The notes under the pieces were generated by a model. The model ran no database searches. It was not told the DNA's origin and saw only the letters and a list, made by a program, of their open reading frames with translations. The position numbers and the translations under genes are program-made. Shown piece by piece: positions 1 to 11,800 of a stretch of 64,000 bases of DNA. The stretch is from Lingula anatina (Eukaryota; Brachiopoda; Lingulata; Lingulida; Lingulidae), in the NCBI RefSeq assembly GCF_001039355.2, contig NW_019773592.1, positions 164,001-228,000 of the forward strand. The letters run 5' to 3'. Each line of letters starts with the position of its first letter. Position 1 is the first letter of the stretch.

Positions 1-1374
1 TTTTTTTCACTTTGGAATATAAATGGCGACGGGTGCTTTTATCCGATGTAGTTGTATTTATCCCGGCAGCTATAACAGTAAACAAACTTGACGATATTGG
101 AATATTTTTGGTCTGCTGACGTCCGTGTTGAATTTAAGTCTCTTCGGTAAAGTCACATTACATGTTGAGCCATTACTTGGTTAATGTAGGCTGAGAAGTT
201 TTAGTCAGGGTCAGATAAAAATGGAAGAGAAGCACCAATCTTGGCAAACTATTTGCAACTGAACTTGATTTCACTGGCACACGTCTTAGCTACGTCCGGA
301 GGGGGGGGGGGGGTAAGATTTATCCACAGTGAAAAAAATATTAACATTTTTAGTATTTTCATGCAACCTTACTTCAAATATTTAATTTATTTGGCTACAC
401 TTCTCCACTTTCCAATATAAGCAAGGCCACTATATTAAGAGGCAACTATTCGGTAGGGGGGGGGGGGGAGGAGGGGGGCACAGAATTAACAAGATAAACT
501 TGTATCTAGAATGGGTAATTCACGATTTTATATGCCTTTTAGATTTTAGCACCCTTCCTTCAGCTGCATACTAAGTAAAGTATTTCAAAATAAATAAATT
601 AGAAAAGCATCGTACCTGTTCCTGAAGAGATTTATGGTTTCACTTAGCATCCTTCCAAAAGATAGTGAAAGATGAAGGTGCCAATACAGAAAGACAGGAA
701 GAGAAAGAAAATCACACACCTTTCATAGTGTTATAACATTTTGCCAGGGGACTGTAAAACGTGAAGGTGCACATTCAATATGCACATGCGTAGACAAACG
801 GGACAAGGCAGGAAAACCGCGCTTTTGTCTGCGATTCTTAAACATCGTCCTGTGTAACTAATGACAAATTCCTTCAAATAAAATAATTGCTTCGTTTTTA
901 ACGTTTTAAACAAGTAGGTGGCACAACCAGAAGTAACGATTGGTATTCTGCCATATGACTCACCTTTATGAGTGACAGCCACACTTTCACACCTTTCTTT
1001 CGGTATTGAAAATATTCAATGTTTACAATACAGAAATCCTATTTATCTAACTTAGAAAGTTCAGGGTTTATCAGATAGTTGAATTGATTGTTACATATCA
1101 TAATGCAAAGATCTTTATTTTTAAACTAGCGTATTGTGCACGTAAAGCAACATTTTTTTACACTCACAAAAGTCCGGGCATGCAGTTTAACATTATTCTT
1201 TTACATTACTTAAGACTATTGTCTTTAATTTTTTTACGTATTGAATAATATTGGTGAAGAAATCTGAGAGGTCATCCAAGGAATTTAAGTAAATCATGAA
1301 ATTACCAATTCAACAAAAATGCACTTTTGCTACCAGTCATCAACATAAAGATTTTTTTCGTCACTTTATTCCAG

Positions 1375-1652
1375 GCAGTGAAACGTTTCATGAAACTCGA
1401 ATGCAAATGTCACGGCGTGAGCGGCTCATGTGCCATTAGGACGTGTTGGTTAGCTATGCAAGAATTCCGAAAAGTTGGAAATTATATCAAGAATAAATAT
1501 AACAGTGCCACACAAGTGACAATGAACCAGGACGGCACGGGTTTTAATATAGCCAACAAAAATCACAAGAAAGCCACAAAACATGATCTCGTGTACTTCG
1601 AGGAATCGCCAGATTATTGTAACAAAAATCCTGAAATAGGTAAGTCATGCAC

Positions 1653-1693
<41 letters not shown>

Positions 1694-2316
1694 CTTAATT
1701 ATTCAAGCATGGCAATGAACTACAAATTTCGAGTCTAATGTGACTGAGACAAAGTAATAATTGTATATCCCGGAGATAATACCTTTAAATGAATTACATG
1801 AGGTTCTTCCAATTTTAAATTTGGAATATATTAATGATGGAATATGTTAATGTAAAAAGAAACATAGGAATAAAGTAGAATTTTTTTTCTTCAATCAACA
1901 GCTAATATGGAAATTGTTAACATGTTTTGAAAGGAAAAAATGATGCATTCAAAGAGACAAAAACTACAAATAGACCAGAATGGTTCAGAAAATAATCACT
2001 CCTTTTTCTCATTTCCCCAGGCTCTTTCGGTACAGCAGGACGGGAGTGTAAGAAGGACTCCATGGGTACAGACGGCTGTGATATCATGTGCTGTGGAAGA
2101 GGGTACGACACCACCACTGTGGTACAGACTACCAAATGTGAGTGCAAATTTCACTGGTGCTGCTACGTCAAGTGCAAAGAGTGCTCGCGCGTCGTCGACG
2201 TCCACACTTGCAAGGGACCGAACGTCAGGAAAAACAGCAATAATGTGCATCGTAATAGGTTCAAGAGATGGTTGGACGGTGACGCAACCCGGATAATGAC
2301 CAGTGGGTCTCTTTGA
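1375..2316 (+). CDS. WNT2: Wnt2, last two coding exons (copy A)
   Basis: Wnt2 is a secreted lipid-modified ligand for Frizzled/LRP receptors. Two coding exons are visible: 1375-1639 (phase 0 in, phase 1 out; acceptor ttccag, donor GTAAGT) and 2021-2316, ending in TGA. The first encodes [19 protein letters not shown], the Wnt signature with the serine that is palmitoylated in the family, then MNQDGTGF and [12 protein letters not shown], which match Wnt2 better than other subfamilies. The second carries the cysteine-rich end, with [17 protein letters not shown] and VDVHTCK. After HTCK there is a basic tail of about 33 residues, longer than in human WNT2 as I recall it. Upstream exons lie outside the window, so only about 187 C-terminal residues are seen. 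Intron 1640-2020 holds a (GT)n tract just after the donor. The 3' UTR probably runs through 2317-3700; AATAAA occurs at 3633-3638. Confidence 0.93.
1655..1690. repeat. (GT)n microsatellite in Wnt2 intron, copy A
   Basis: An uninterrupted GT tract of about 18 units starts about 15 bp after the exon donor. The matching tract in copy B (5130-5152) is shorter, about 11 units. Confidence 0.95.
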
Positions 2317-4849
2317 AGTCATTTTTTTTTATCAGTTACGATGTTTGATACTTGTCGGTGACAAAACGATGAAAAAGTGGTTGCAGGAGATTAAATTCAA
2401 GTCTCTTTAAAATAAAAAAGGAGAAGACTTGGGGGATGTAAACCGGTGAGCAAAATATACGTGGAGAGAGAAACTGTTGCAAAAAGGATACATAAAATAT
2501 TTCCAGCGAGGCAGAGTAAACAGCATCCTTGCGCGAGAAACAGTTCTTGATATCACATTTGATGATCTAATTGTTTAAAGACTATGCAAAAGAATAATGC
2601 ACATATATCAGTATGAATGGAATCGCATCAAGAGCCAGTAAATATTCATAACCAAAACTGCTGTGTACGATCAAAACCCAGCCTTATATTAAATGATTAA
2701 GCTGGCTGGAAAGCTACTAAAAGGACTATAATAAATTGTCATGTTTTGTGTTTGCCAGGAAAACAACGATACGATACAGATTGTGCAGTGAGAAGCAAGT
2801 TTGATACATGGAGACTTTTACCTTGTATTTTGTACTCTATCTGAAGGCTCATCATGTTGTCTTCCTCAAACCAACTCTTCCTCGTTCAAATTGAGAAAGT
2901 CTTCATGAACTTGTGGTAGACCAAATGAGGAAGCAGTAAAGTATTTATGATTGTCAAAATGCCTTTTAACATGTTATTACTATTGCAAAGATCTTTTTTT
3001 AGAAGATAGGCCATATATTTAGTAGATTTTGTTAAAGATATTATGTAAAGCCGTTTATTTCATTCTGATAATGTAAATTATGTATATAATTTGTTGATAT
3101 TTCAGAGATATTCATTTGTATTCTTCTTTTAAAGTGACACTTATTTAAATAATATTGCTTTATCCTGCTGTTGTGGGACGGTACCTTATTTATAACAGAA
3201 CATAATTCATATTTGAATGTATTTAAAGCTGTGCATATTTATTATGAACCGGAGGTTTAAACAGAGACAAATAATATGTTTGTTTTGTGTTGGATTACTA
3301 TAGGAATTTATAGCAGATATTGTATTGTATATATTACTGCGTTTATCAGCATCGTTATAACACTAAGTAAATATGTAACTATGGAACGGGGACTGCCCCT
3401 TGGTGCAATATTGTAGTAGTCTTAGTCTTAGTATTGATGAAACTCGTGCTTCTTTTTAAAATATTTTTTTGCCAATTTCCATGGTAGTCACTGCTAATAG
3501 AATATTAAACTGCTTTAAAATATCGACATTCTCTTTGTATTTATTTCGCAGTTTTAGGATAAGTTGAAAATAATGAACTGTTTATTGAGAAACTTCAGCG
3601 TACACTCTCTAGCATACGCTTTACCTCATCATAATAAACGTCAAATAAGCGTGCACAAGTAAAAACTACTTCGAGTGGCAACCATACTGATATGTTGGCA
3701 ATCCGGAGATATAGGCTTCGTTCACATGCAATGTNGACTGAACCTGATTTCACTGGCACACGTCTTAGCTACGTCCGGAGGGGGGGGGGGGTAAGATTTA
3801 TCCACAGTGAAAACAAAATTAACATTTTTAGTATTTTCATGCAACCTTACTACAAACATTTAATCTATTTGACTACACTTCCCCACTTTCCAATATAAGC
3901 AAGACCACTATATTAAGAGGCAACTATTCGGTAGGGGGGGGGGGGGGAGGGGGGCACAGAATTAACAAGATAAACTTGTATCTAGAATGGGTAATTCACG
4001 AGTTTATATGCCTTTTAGATTTTAGCACCCTTCCTTCAGCTGCACACTAAATAAAGTATTTCAAAATAAGTAAATAAATAAATTAGAAAAGCATCGTACC
4101 TGTTCCTGAAGAGATTTATGGTTTCACTTAGCATCCTTCCAAAAGATAGTGAAAGATGAAGGTGCCAATACAGAAAGACGGGAAGAGAAAGAAAATCTCA
4201 CACCTTTCATGGTGTTATAACATTTTGCCAGGGGACTGTAAAACGTGAAGGTGCACATTCAATATGCACATGAGTAGACAAACGGGACAAGGCAGGAAAA
4301 CCGCGCTTTTGTCTGCGATTCTTAAACATCGTCCTGTGTAACTAATGACAAATTCCTTCAAATAAAATAATTGCTTCGTTTTTAACGTTTTAAACAAGTA
4401 GGTGGCACAACCAGAAGTAACGATTGGTATTCTGCCATATGACTCACCTTTATGAGTGACAGCCACACTTTCACACTTTTCTTTCGGTATTGAAAATATT
4501 CAATGTTTACAATACAGAAATCCTATTTATCTAACTTAGAAAGTTCAGGGTTTATCAGATAGTTGAATTGATTGTTACATATCATAATGCAAATATCTTT
4601 ATTTTCAAACTAGCGTAAAGCAACATTTTTTTACACTCACAAAAGTCCGGGCATGCAGTTTAACAATTATTCTTTTACATTACTTAAGACTATTGTCCTT
4701 AATTCTTTTACGTAATGAATAATATAGGTGAAGAAATCTGAGAGGTCCTCCAAGGAATTTAAGTAAATCATGAAATTACCAATTCAACAAAAATGCAATT
4801 TTGCTTCCAGTCATCAACATTAAGTTTTTTTTTCGTCATTTTATTCCAG

Positions 4850-5778
4850 GCAGTGAAACGTTTCATGAAACTCGAATGTAAATGTCACGGCGTGAGCGGC
4901 TCATGTGCCATTAGGACGTGTTGGTTAGCTATGCAAGAATTCCGAAAAGTTGGAAATTATATCAAGAATAAATATAACAGTGCCACACAAGTGACAATGA
5001 ACCAGGACGGCACGGGTTTTAATATAGCCAACAAAAATCACAAGAAAGCCACAAAACATGATCTCGTGTATTTCGAGGAATCGCCAGATTATTGTAACAA
5101 AAACCCTGAAATAGGTAAGTCATGCACAGGTGTGTGTGTGTGTGTGTGTGTGTTACCTTAATTATTCAAGCATGGCAATGAACTACAAATTTCGAGTCTA
5201 ATGTGACTGAGACAAAGTAATGATTGTATATCTCGTAGATTATACCTTTAAATGAATTACATGAGGCTCTTCCAATTTTAAATTTGGAATATATTAATGA
5301 TGGCATATGTTAATGTAAAAAGAAACATAAGAATAAAGTAGTATTTTTTTCTTCAATCAACAGCTAATATGGAAATTGTTAACATGTTTTGAAAGGGTAA
5401 AATGATGCATTCAAAGAGACAAAAACTACAAATAGACCAGAATGGTTCAGAAAATAATCACTCCTTTTTCTCATTTCCTCAGGCTCTTTCGGTACAGCAG
5501 GACGGGAGTGTAAGAAGGACTCCATGGGTACAGACGGCTGTGATATCATGTGCTGTGGAAGAGGGTACGACACCACCACTGTGGTACAGACTACCAAATG
5601 TGAGTGCAAATTTCACTGGTGCTGCTACGTCAAGTGCAAAGAGTGCTCGCGCGTCGTCGACGTCCACACTTGCAAGGGACCGAACGTCAGGAAAAACAGC
5701 AATAATGTGCATCGTAATAGGTTCAAGAGATGGTTGGACGGTGACGCAACCCGGATAATGACCAGTGGGTCTCTTTGA
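4850..5778 (+). CDS. WNT2: Wnt2, last two coding exons (copy B)
   Basis: This is a second copy of the two terminal Wnt2 exons, 4850-5114 and 5483-5778, with the same phases and splice sites as copy A. Encoded residues are identical to copy A. I saw only silent changes in the first exon (for example GAATGC/GAATGT and TACTTC/TATTTC) and none in the second. Surrounding introns and 3' flank are also duplicated with scattered substitutions and small indels. No upstream Wnt exons lie between the copies, so copy B alone is not a complete gene. It is either an allelic haplotype placed in tandem by the assembler or a recent partial tandem duplication. An AATAAA at 7086-7091 corresponds to the one at 3633 in copy A. 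Confidence 0.9.
5130..5152. repeat. (GT)n microsatellite in Wnt2 intron, copy B
   Basis: This is the shorter counterpart of the tract at 1655-1690, in the same position relative to the splice donor. Confidence 0.95.
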
Positions 5779-7164
5779 AGTCATTTTTTTTATCAGTTAC
5801 GATGTTTGATACTTGTCGGTGACAAAACGATGAAAAAGTGGTTGCAGGAGATTAAATTCAAGTCTCTTTAAAATAAAAAAGGAGAAGACTTGGGGGATGT
5901 AAACCGGTGAGCAAAATATACGTGGAGAGAGAAACTGTTGCAAAAAGGATACATAAAATATTTCCAGCGAGGCAGAGTAAACAGCATCCTTGCGCGAGAA
6001 ACAGTTCTTGATATCACATTTGATGATCTAATTGTTTAAAGACTATGCAAAAGAATAATGCACATATATCAGTATGAATGGAATCGCATCAAGAGCCAGT
6101 AAATATTCATAACCAAAACTGCTGTGTACGATCAAAACCCAGCCTTATATAAAATGATTAAGCTGGCTGGAAAGCTACTTAAAGGACTATAAATTGTCAT
6201 GTTTTGTGTTTGCCAGGGAAACAACGATACGATACAGATTGTGCAGTGAGAAGCAAGTTTGATACATGGAGACTTTTACCTTGTATTTTGTACTCTATCT
6301 GAAGGCTCATCATGTTGTCTTCCTCAAACTAACTCTTCCTCGTTCAAATTGAGAAAGTCTTCATGAACTTGTGGTAGACCAAATGAGGAAGCAGTAAAGT
6401 ATTTATGATTGTCAAAATGCCTTTTAACATGTTATTACTATTGCAAATATCTTTTTATTAGAAGATAGGCCATATATTTAGTAGATTTTGTTAAAGATAT
6501 TATGTAAAGCCGTTTATTTCATTCTGATAATGTAAATTATGTATATAATTTGTTGATATTTCAGAGATATTCCTTTGTATTCTTCTTTTAAAGTGACACT
6601 TATTTAAATAATATTGCTTTATCCTGCTGTTGTGGGACGGTACCTTATTTATGACAGAACATAATTCATATTTGAATGTATTTAAAGCTGTGCATATTTA
6701 TTATGAACCGGAGGTTTAAACAGAGACAAATAATATGTTTGTTTTGTGTTGGATTACAATAGGAATTTATAGCATATATTGTATTGTATATATTACTTCG
6801 TTTATCAGCATCGTTATAACACTAAGTAAATATGTAACTATGGAACGGGGAATACCCCTTGGTGCAATATTGTAGTAGTCTTAGTATTGATGAAACTCGT
6901 GCTTCTTTTTAAAATATTTTTTTGCCAATTTCCATGGTAGTCACTGCTAATAGAATATTAAACTGCTTTAAAATATCGACATTCTCTTTGTATTTATTTC
7001 GCAGTTTTAGGATAAGTTGAAAATAATAAACTGTTAATTGAGAAATTTCAGCGTACACTCTCTAGCATACGCTTTACCTCATCATAATAAACGTCAAATA
7101 AGCGTACACAAGTAAAAACTACTTCGAGTGGCAACCATACTGATATGTTGGCAATCCGGAGATA

Positions 7165-8839
7165 TAATGTCACGAATATTAAAGAAAGGTTGTGTTCATT
7201 TGATCGGATGCGTAAATTAGATTCTTTTTTTTTTCAATATAGCAATCAAAACCGAAATTATGTATGCACATTTTCTTGCCATCTAAAAAGTCGGGTTGAA
7301 AGGAAGTTTTCTCAGGATTTTGAACATACTGATAATGCCAAATTTTCGCCCGTGAAAAAAAAAATCAACTTTAAAACATTTCATTTTACATATAATTGCT
7401 TGAATATGGGTTTTGACAAAATCGTGTTTTCAAATCAGCAACTTTGTTTTAACATGTAGTCCAGTCTTAGAAGAAACTAATCTTTGTACGCTTCGTGTCC
7501 TAACCCAATGGATACTTTTCAAGCAGTCTATTTTAGGTATAAAGTGCGGGGCCGTTGCAATAGTCCGAAGGTTCAATAGTTCGAAGGTTCATTGGTCCGA
7601 ATGTTCGCTATAGAACCTTCGGACCAATGAACCCTTGATTAAAAAAAACCGATGAAAAAGTTACCATTTTTCGGACCAATGAACCTTCGGACTATCGAGA
7701 CGCCCCCTAAAGTGCACGAGCTTGCATGGAATATGAGGCATCTCTCCTCAATTCTGGTTACGTTCGAACTGGACTCTGGTGAATCTTTTAAAACTGGTTT
7801 TCATATTCGACGTTTGAAATCTTTCCGAGCGTAGTTAAAAGCAATTTGGAGAGATTATGATTTGGACACAAACTAAACATTTTAAGATTTAAGACTCATC
7901 TTTTTTTGTCAACTGGCCTTTTGGAATTTTCAAGCCACTGCCTGGTTAAGATAAATAATAATTGTTTGACTGAATGTCGTTTCTTCAGTAATTATCAAAT
8001 ACTCCAAACCACAGGTCAACGTCAGTGTACTTATTTTTATTGTGAAAGCACAATTAAATTAACAAAAATAAGTAAATTACAACAAATCAAATAGTTAACA
8101 AGATCATAGATGTCTCTTAAATCTCCAAGATAACCCCTATCTCCAGAGTTCCTTTGTCAGATTGCACTTTACAAACATGAGGAAAGCAAATGCTGACCAT
8201 CTTATACTTTTGTTACAGAAAATTAACTTTCAACCAAGTGTTGCCTTTTCCCTTTCTATTATTCCCAGAGAAATATTGTGTGTAGATTAAAAACATGATT
8301 AGTGCACAGATAATTTTTTCACTGGAAACTACCAAAACATTCAATATTGCATTTTTTAAGTTTAACATAACTCTCCTGATGTCTTTGCTTTATTCACTGT
8401 GAAATCCGTTCAATTCACTTAAATTAGGAAAAGTTTCTGATAACATTTTAACTGATGACCATGGCCATAAACTGGGAAGTTATAAAAATAAATAAACAAA
8501 CAAACAAACATCCTAATAGAACTCTTGTCTCTTATGTTTTCTCTAAATCTAATGTCACTGGCTTTGCAGTTTATTTTCACATCTTGTTTCTCCATTTTTC
8601 TGCTGTTCAAAATTATACCTGACATTTACCATGTTTATAAGACTAAAACAAATACTATAAAATGCTTGCAACTTAACATTGAAGCAACTAGTGTTGTTTG
8701 ACAACAAATAAATACAGATCATATTTTCTTCTTTTTCTGGACATTGGTCTCATTGTTAAGACTCCTCATTGACTTGGCCGCCATGTTTTTGACCATGACC
8801 CAGTCTCGACCTTGACATTGACTCAGCCTTGACCTTGAG
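7165..8839. other. Intergenic region between Wnt2 and ST7 3' ends
   Basis: No gene was recognised. It holds the inverted-repeat element at 7547-7706 and, on the minus strand, the probable ST7 3' UTR below 8840. Reverse-complement AATAAA candidates for ST7 are at 8570-8575 and 8389-8394. Confidence 0.6.
7547..7706. mobile_element. Small inverted-repeat (MITE-like) element
   Basis: The left part carries two direct units of the type AGTYCGAAGGTTCA, followed by ATTGGTCCGAA. The right part (7670-7706) is the inverse, reading TTCGGACCAATGAACCTTCG. A third inverted unit sits at 7612-7632. The outer ends are G-rich on the left and C-rich on the right, like short terminal inverted repeats. No coding capacity is seen. 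Confidence 0.6.
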
Positions 8840-11800
8840 CTAGATTCTGGACAACTGCTGAAGGATATTGGATGGCAAGATGGCTTCTAATTTCTCCACA
8901 AGATAACTTATTGGCAGGTACAGCCAACCCAGAGCCTGCAAGGTAAAATGGAAATTAGTCATTAAATCCTGGGAAAATTCAAAATGACATTTTTATTACT
9001 ATAACTGTAATAAAACAAAAAAAAAAATAAATAATAAAATAAATTATAAAAAAGGAAAATTCTCTTTTCCACAGATGCAAAGACAACATTTATACACAAT
9101 CTTCATTGGGGATCCGCCAAAAATGTAAAATCAACGTGTAAGAGAAATATGTATGAAATGTATATATAAGAAACCACCAATCTGAATAACTTCAAGCTTC
9201 TACTTTCACCAACTACTGGTTGTCCAAACCGCCCTTCAGCAGGCTAAGTTCGAGAGCGTTCACAACCAGCTGATCTGCGGACTAACTAGTTAATGGATCA
9301 AATGTGTCGTGACCCACTTTTAAGCAAGTGCCGAGATTAAATTGCTCTGCCTCTGCTGTGACAGCGTAAGTGGGAGGCGGGGAATCCATTACATTATTGT
9401 TGGTTGATTATATGGCTTGCTTTCAAGTGTGTGCCATTTTTGATCCACAGACTAGTTAGTTAGAGGATCAACTGATTGCGAATGCTTTCTTTGTTAATGC
9501 AGATTTAATAGAGAGTTCCCACCAACTTTTTTTCTCTTTCTTGTTATGTATTTAGTACGTTTTTCCTTAAAAAGTTGCATCAATATTGTTGAAGTTTTTA
9601 ACCAGATGAGCAGCGTTTTGAAATCAAAATTATTTAATTTGTAAATAGAGCTTGTGTTTGACATAATTCAAGAAACTGAGCTAGAAAAGCACAGTGCAAT
9701 ATTTATATACAGATAAGCAGGGCTACATAACATATTGTTTAATACTAGTATTTAGATAAACGAGTTTTAAAACAAGGCGTTTTATATACATAGATGCCAA
9801 TCTATCCCTAGAGCTAAACTAACTTACAGCTCTGCCTCTATTTTTAAAAGCAGGCAATCACAGTTTAAATCTAAATAATTTAAAATCAATTACTGGATGG
9901 CATACACCCAACTACTGTAAATAACAAAGTTTCTCACAGTTTCCTTTTACCACTACTTATTTTTTCATTAAGAAAACTTAATGAGATCATTTCAAACAGG
10001 AAATTTATTATACAAATCAATTAAACCATATACTATATAATTTAGAGGAAAAAAAAAACTAAGACTGTCAAAAATGAGGACAAACCTTCTGAAACAAAGT
10101 TAAGCAAACATTTACTAAATAAAATGTCCAGAACAAGTCCACAAAAATCCCAACTAATAGCCGTTTCTATTGTCCTTGCACATTACGCACTAACATTTCA
10201 AAATATCTTCTTATAGTTACACGAAAACAGATATTATGTACAGCAAGTAATAGCAACTCCTTGGGCCAACATTTCACAGTAACACTGATATATTTTGCAG
10301 GACTTTTGACCCCAACACCCCACCATCAGACCTCCTACATAGTCCTATAATAAACGTAATTCCATTGTGGCCTTTATAACAGCCAGAAAAACAGGTCAAA
10401 GGCCCAGGAAGACACTAACTGTTAGCATCGCCATAAGTGGCACTTCTAACGACACCTGATAACAAAAATCACAGTTTTACAAAAAAGATTTTCGCAGCAA
10501 CAAAAACGCACAATAAAACTGCAGGGGAGCTGGAACACACTGGAAAGCCGCGATCGACAATTACTAAGCATATTTGTAACTAAGAAATAATGTGACAGTT
10601 TGTGTAGCATGACAAGCCAGAGAGGAGGGTGACACAAAGATGAGGATGTCACCTTTAACTCTGACACTTTTATGGTGTTGACCGAACATGTAAGGACACG
10701 AATTGTTCTCCTTTTGTTGATGCTTTTTCTGCGTTGTTCAAACATACCTTACAGCGCTATAGTTTTCACAAATATTTGGAAGTAAACATTGTAGATATGC
10801 TGATGTTATATACGCCTAGCGTCAGAAACTGGGGTATTGACCAAATTTTCTTCTTTATCTATTTAACAAGTTTTTAAAAAAGTTGTTTGATATTTCCACA
10901 TAAAAATTACCATGATCTCAAACCCAATGAGAATGAATTCATCTATTGTGATAGGTAATAAATTTTAACAGGAGCCCTTTGCTCCACTGATTTATACACT
11001 TTGTATAAAACATCAAATGGTGACCACTGCTTTCCATTTTAATTTGAGAAATCTTATGAGCTGAAAATCCAGCCCACAAGAAAATAAAAATGTAACGTTT
11101 CAGTATTTTGTCAGAGGTGTGTTTGTGTGTACGCTGTGTGTAGATATGGTTAGGTAGATTGGTTTGCTTCAAATCTATAGTTTTGTTATTCCTGGTTGAT
11201 ATTACGATGAATTAAGTTACATTAAGTTAGTCGTTTGTAACAAAGTTGCAACTATGTTCAGCTAAAATTTTGTAGAGTGACGTGCAGCAGAAAAACTCTT
11301 TCTTTCATTTATTAATATCTAATTTACCTCATTTTGTAATCTTGATATCCTAAAACTCAACTGCTCCGATTTAATTTTCTGAAAGTTTTTAGATGTAAAT
11401 CACTTTAACTGTCCATACATTTTTTCATAATTTTTTACACATTGAATCACGACAGCACACACTATTACAGCTTAAAGTTCATAACCATAATACCCTACCC
11501 CCTAACCTGGCAAAACTCAAAATATGAAACACTGCACATAAAGTACTCAAAGACATACAGACATATGATGAAAAACCAACATCTCAACCTGGTATCGCCC
11601 TAGACATGTCTATTCCCCAAGTCTGTGCCCTGGGCAACACTGTTATTGCCATGTTGACTGGCCTATCTCCACTGTTTACTCTTTGGTATCAGCACTTGGT
11701 TAATATGTACAGATACTGCAACAACATTGGTGGGCAATTTCACACACACTTTCACACAGACTTTGAAGTCGATTGCAATCCACAGTGGTACACCATAGAG

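Larger units (their letters stand above)
258..7164. repeat. 3.45-kb direct tandem duplication (258-3712 and 3737-7164)
   Basis: Sequence from about 258 to 3712 is repeated at about 3737-7164. The offset drifts from 3479 to 3452 through small indels. Matching landmarks include the G-runs at 300 and 3780, both Wnt2 exons, the GT tract and the whole 3' flank. The copies end together at the sequence ggagatata (3712 and 7164) and diverge after it. A single N at 3735 lies between the end of copy A and the start of copy B. Confidence 0.95.

Noticed and set aside
731-4466. Nearly identical 83-residue minus-strand frames at 731-982 and 4215-4466
   Set aside because: The matching pair is explained by the tandem duplication. 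The frame lies in Wnt2 intronic DNA with no family similarity.
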